DNA from: Bacteroidia bacterium
GTDB lineage: Bacteria; Bacteroidota; Bacteroidia; B-17B0; Aurantibacillaceae
Assembly: GCA_014379485.1 (NCBI GenBank)
Contig: JACMLS010000076.1
Location: forward strand, 1-5,417
Direction of reading: 5' to 3'
Length of the DNA: 5,417 nt
The position numbers and the translations under genes were made by a program. Within the stretch, counting starts at the first letter, position 1; each line of letters starts with the position of its first letter. The notes beneath the pieces are model-generated. The model worked only from the letters and a program-made list of their open reading frames with translations, had not been told where the DNA came from and did no database searches. Below are positions 4,400-5,417 of this stretch, piece by piece.

Positions 4400-5050
4400 A
4401 TGAAAGCAAATAAAATCATAGCATTAATTACGCTTTCTGTACTTGGCCTTGCCGGAATTTTATTTTTGGCTACTTCTTCGCTATACAAAAAAAAATCAAG
4501 AGCTTTAGATATTACTTTTCCTGCGCCGGAGTATTTCCCAAACTCACTTGGTTGTTTTCCAAATATCATTACAGTTATCTTGTCAAAAGACAGAAGGGTT
4601 TTTTATTACGAAGGAGGGGAGTCAGCATTTTTTCCTCATCCACCTCCGATAGTGTACTTTCGTGCAACCAAACCAGACACAATTATTTACGAAGAAAAAA
4701 TAGATCTACACGAAACTAAACTATCACTTAAAAATGGAATTGGCGATGTCATTAGTAAGTTTAATTCTGAGACAGAAAGGGCATTGCTAAAGCTTGAGGA
4801 AGAGAAAAGAATTGCAAACATGCCCGACTCAGTTTACCAAAAGAAAAAAAACTCAATTAGGTTAAATAGCTCAGCGGTTACTATCTATATCAAAACAGAT
4901 TCCGGGCCAAAATATGGTGAAGTAGTTGAATTAATAGATATTATAAAATTGAAAAAAGTTGCCAAATTTTGGACTGAAGAAATAACTCAACACGAATTAA
5001 AAGTCTTAAACGAAACCCTAACCAAAACCCCCAACCAATCTAAACCCTAA
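4400..5050 (+). CDS. ExbD-paralog C: anchored periplasmic ExbD-like protein lacking the channel Asp
   Basis: This 216-residue protein starts MKANK, followed by one anchor, about 6-28 (IIALITLSVLGLAGILFLAT), with no acidic residue. The ExbD-like blocks are ALDITFPAP (35-43, nearly the same as MDITFPAP in the true ExbD), ILSKDRRVFYYEGG (60-73), NGIGDVI (112-118), LLKLEEEKR (129-137), MPDSVYQKKKNSI (141-153), IYIKTDSGPKYGEVVELID (162-180) and KFWTEEITQHELKVLNETL (189-207). It shares YEGG, a Pro-rich insert (FFPHPPPI, 77-84), NGIGD, and an EEIT..ELK.LN ending with paralog A, making A and C the closer pair. The DMTPMVD channel segment is absent. The tail TKTPNQSKP (208-216) has no match in A or B and is encoded by C/A-rich DNA running into the intergenic repeats, so it may be a read-through extension. 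ATG 4400 is 4 bases after the stop of B. The likely product is an inner-membrane protein with a periplasmic domain; its role is unknown. Confidence 0.83.
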   Translation: MKANKIIALITLSVLGLAGILFLATSSLYKKKSRALDITFPAPEYFPNSLGCFPNIITVILSKDRRVFYYEGGESAFFPHPPPIVYFRATKPDTIIYEEKIDLHETKLSLKNGIGDVISKFNSETERALLKLEEEKRIANMPDSVYQKKKNSIRLNSSAVTIYIKTDSGPKYGEVVELIDIIKLKKVAKFWTEEITQHELKVLNETLTKTPNQSKP

Positions 5051-5117
5051 ATCTGCGCCCCCAATCTGCAAAAACCCACCAAACCTGTTTACCCAAAAAT
5101 CTGTGCCTCCAATCCGC
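5049..5117. repeat. imperfect 21-base direct repeat, units at 5049-5069 and 5097-5117
   Basis: Each unit has the form AAATCTG(C/T)GCC then (C/T)CCAATC(T/C)GC. The two units differ at three positions, all C/T transitions, and their starts are 48 bases apart. The first unit begins on the last two bases of the stop codon of paralog C. The composition is C/A-rich and unlike the genes around it. The units resemble the dispersed non-coding repeats flanking the PstS-like gene in style, but not in exact sequence. Confidence 0.5.
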
Positions 5118-5118
5118 G

Positions 5119-5139
5119 TAAATCTGTGAAATCTGTGGC
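5119..5139. repeat. tandem AAATCTGTG units
   Basis: AAATCTGTG occurs twice in a row, at about 5120-5128 and 5129-5137, followed by GC. With the CCGCGTAAATCTGTG context this is the style of short dispersed intergenic repeats. The 261-base gap from 5051 to 5311 holds this, the 21-base direct repeat, a small dyad and a promoter-like box. No gene or convincing terminator is visible in it. Confidence 0.4.
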
Positions 5140-5258
5140 AAGAACCCGAAAATAAAATCTAACTTTGTGGCCTGAAAAAGAACCTATTAAAAAGCCAATC
5201 TAACCACTTAATAATCAGGCAACAAGAGCTTAACAATATTTGAGTAAATTGGCACGCG

Positions 5259-5274
5259 TTTGGTAATATCCAAA
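5259..5274. promoter_or_regulatory. small dyad upstream of the last gene, possible operator
   Basis: TTTGG (5259-5263) and CCAAA (5270-5274) form a 5-bp inverted repeat around TAATAT. It lies 13 bases upstream of the TATATTTG box at 5288-5295, where a transcription factor could act. The symmetry is short and could be chance. Confidence 0.25.
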
Positions 5275-5287
5275 CACACAGACACAG

Positions 5288-5295
5288 TATATTTG
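5288..5295 (+). promoter_or_regulatory. Bacteroidota-type -7 promoter box (TATATTTG) before the last gene
   Basis: TATATTTG fits the TAnnTTTG consensus of the Bacteroidota housekeeping promoter exactly. It predicts a start near 5301 and a leader of about 10 bases before ATG 5312. A TTTG at 5259-5262 could be the -33 element, but the 25-base spacer is longer than the usual about 19, so the match is partial. A second box, TAACTTTG at 5160-5167, also fits but has no clear -33 partner. Confidence 0.4.
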
Positions 5296-5311
5296 TAAGA
5301 GCATAAAAATT

Positions 5312-5417
5312 ATGAAGACTAAAAACACACTACTTGCTTTTTTGATCGGGGCATCTCTTGTTTCCGTAAAAGCGCAGACCTTGCAAAGTGCAATAAGTAA
5401 AACTGAGAACGAACGCT
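5312..5417 (+). CDS. secreted protein, N-terminal fragment, probably the TPR-repeat protein of the locus (3' end outside window)
   Basis: Thirty-five residues are visible. MKTKNTLLAFLIGASLV followed by SVKA is a clear Sec signal peptide with a predicted type I cleavage after SVKA, leaving QTLQSAISKTENER as the mature N-terminus. No lipobox Cys is present. The mature start looks like the opening helix of a tetratricopeptide-type protein. In Bacteroidota a TPR gene commonly follows the tonB-pstS pair, so that is the likeliest identity, but too little is visible to prove it. ATG 5312 is preceded by an A/T-rich leader and a TAnnTTTG box. The product is expected in the periplasm, perhaps outer-membrane associated. 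Confidence 0.6.
   Translation, partial: MKTKNTLLAFLIGASLVSVKAQTLQSAISKTENER

Noticed and set aside
3173..5050. The three ExbD-like genes as decaying pseudogenes.
   Set aside because: All three frames are intact, tightly spaced, keep the same motif blocks, and show silent rather than disruptive divergence.
5049..5139. Short spaced repeats as a CRISPR array.
   Set aside because: Only two 21-base units with mismatches, irregular spacing to the CTGTG units, and no cas genes in the window.
5170..5220. GCCTGA (5170-5175) and TCAGGC (5215-5220) inverted repeat as a terminator after the array.
   Set aside because: Only six pairs with a 39-base loop and no T-run; too weak to call.

Overview
The window looks like an AT-rich Bacteroidota chromosome segment. 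The evidence is the gene set (long-form ExbD, a TonB with the Bacteroidota-type N-terminus, a small two-helix membrane protein, a PstS-like lipoprotein, then a probable TPR gene), the lack of clear Shine-Dalgarno sites before most genes, and a TAnnTTTG-type promoter box before the last gene. It reads as the distal part of an ExbB-ExbD-ExbD-TonB energy-transduction operon, with ExbB expected just upstream of the window. All convincing genes are on the + strand.

Layout: 3-140 is the C-terminal end of a first ExbD. 162-809 is a complete long-form ExbD with the intramembrane Asp. 831-1622 is TonB. 1656-1895 is a two-helix small protein with a terminator-like hairpin inside its reading frame. 1896-2035 is non-coding, with a 9-bp hairpin and GTTTAGAA-type repeats. 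2036-3013 is a PstS-like lipoprotein whose start codon and signal-peptide n-region lie in a dispersed CTCCGTG/CTCTGTG-type repeat. An inverted copy of that repeat lies just after its stop codon. 3173-5050 holds three tightly packed genes that are recognisable paralogs of the ExbD at 162-809. 5051-5311 is non-coding, with CTGTG-type repeats, a small dyad and a promoter-like box. 5312-5417 is the start of a secreted protein, probably the TPR protein usual at this end of the locus.

The first genes fit a standard job: ExbB/ExbD use the proton-motive force to energise TonB, which drives outer-membrane TonB-dependent transporters. The PstS-like lipoprotein and the small membrane protein are habitual neighbours in Bacteroidota, with no clear mechanistic link.

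The main unusual feature is the three-gene ExbD-paralog array. Each member keeps one N-terminal membrane anchor and the entire ExbD periplasmic part, including family blocks at the (F/Y)FYYEG-like, NG(I/L)xD, DS(V/T)YxKK and IK(A/T)DxxxxY positions. Each has lost the DMTPMVD segment that carries the proton-handling Asp, and also the Gly/Lys-rich cytoplasmic tail. They look like ExbD periplasmic domains separated from the proton channel, kept by selection and placed where the locus normally passes from pstS to the TPR gene. Their role cannot be read from sequence; accessory, asymmetric or inhibitory partners of the ExbB/ExbD/TonB complex are the obvious hypotheses.
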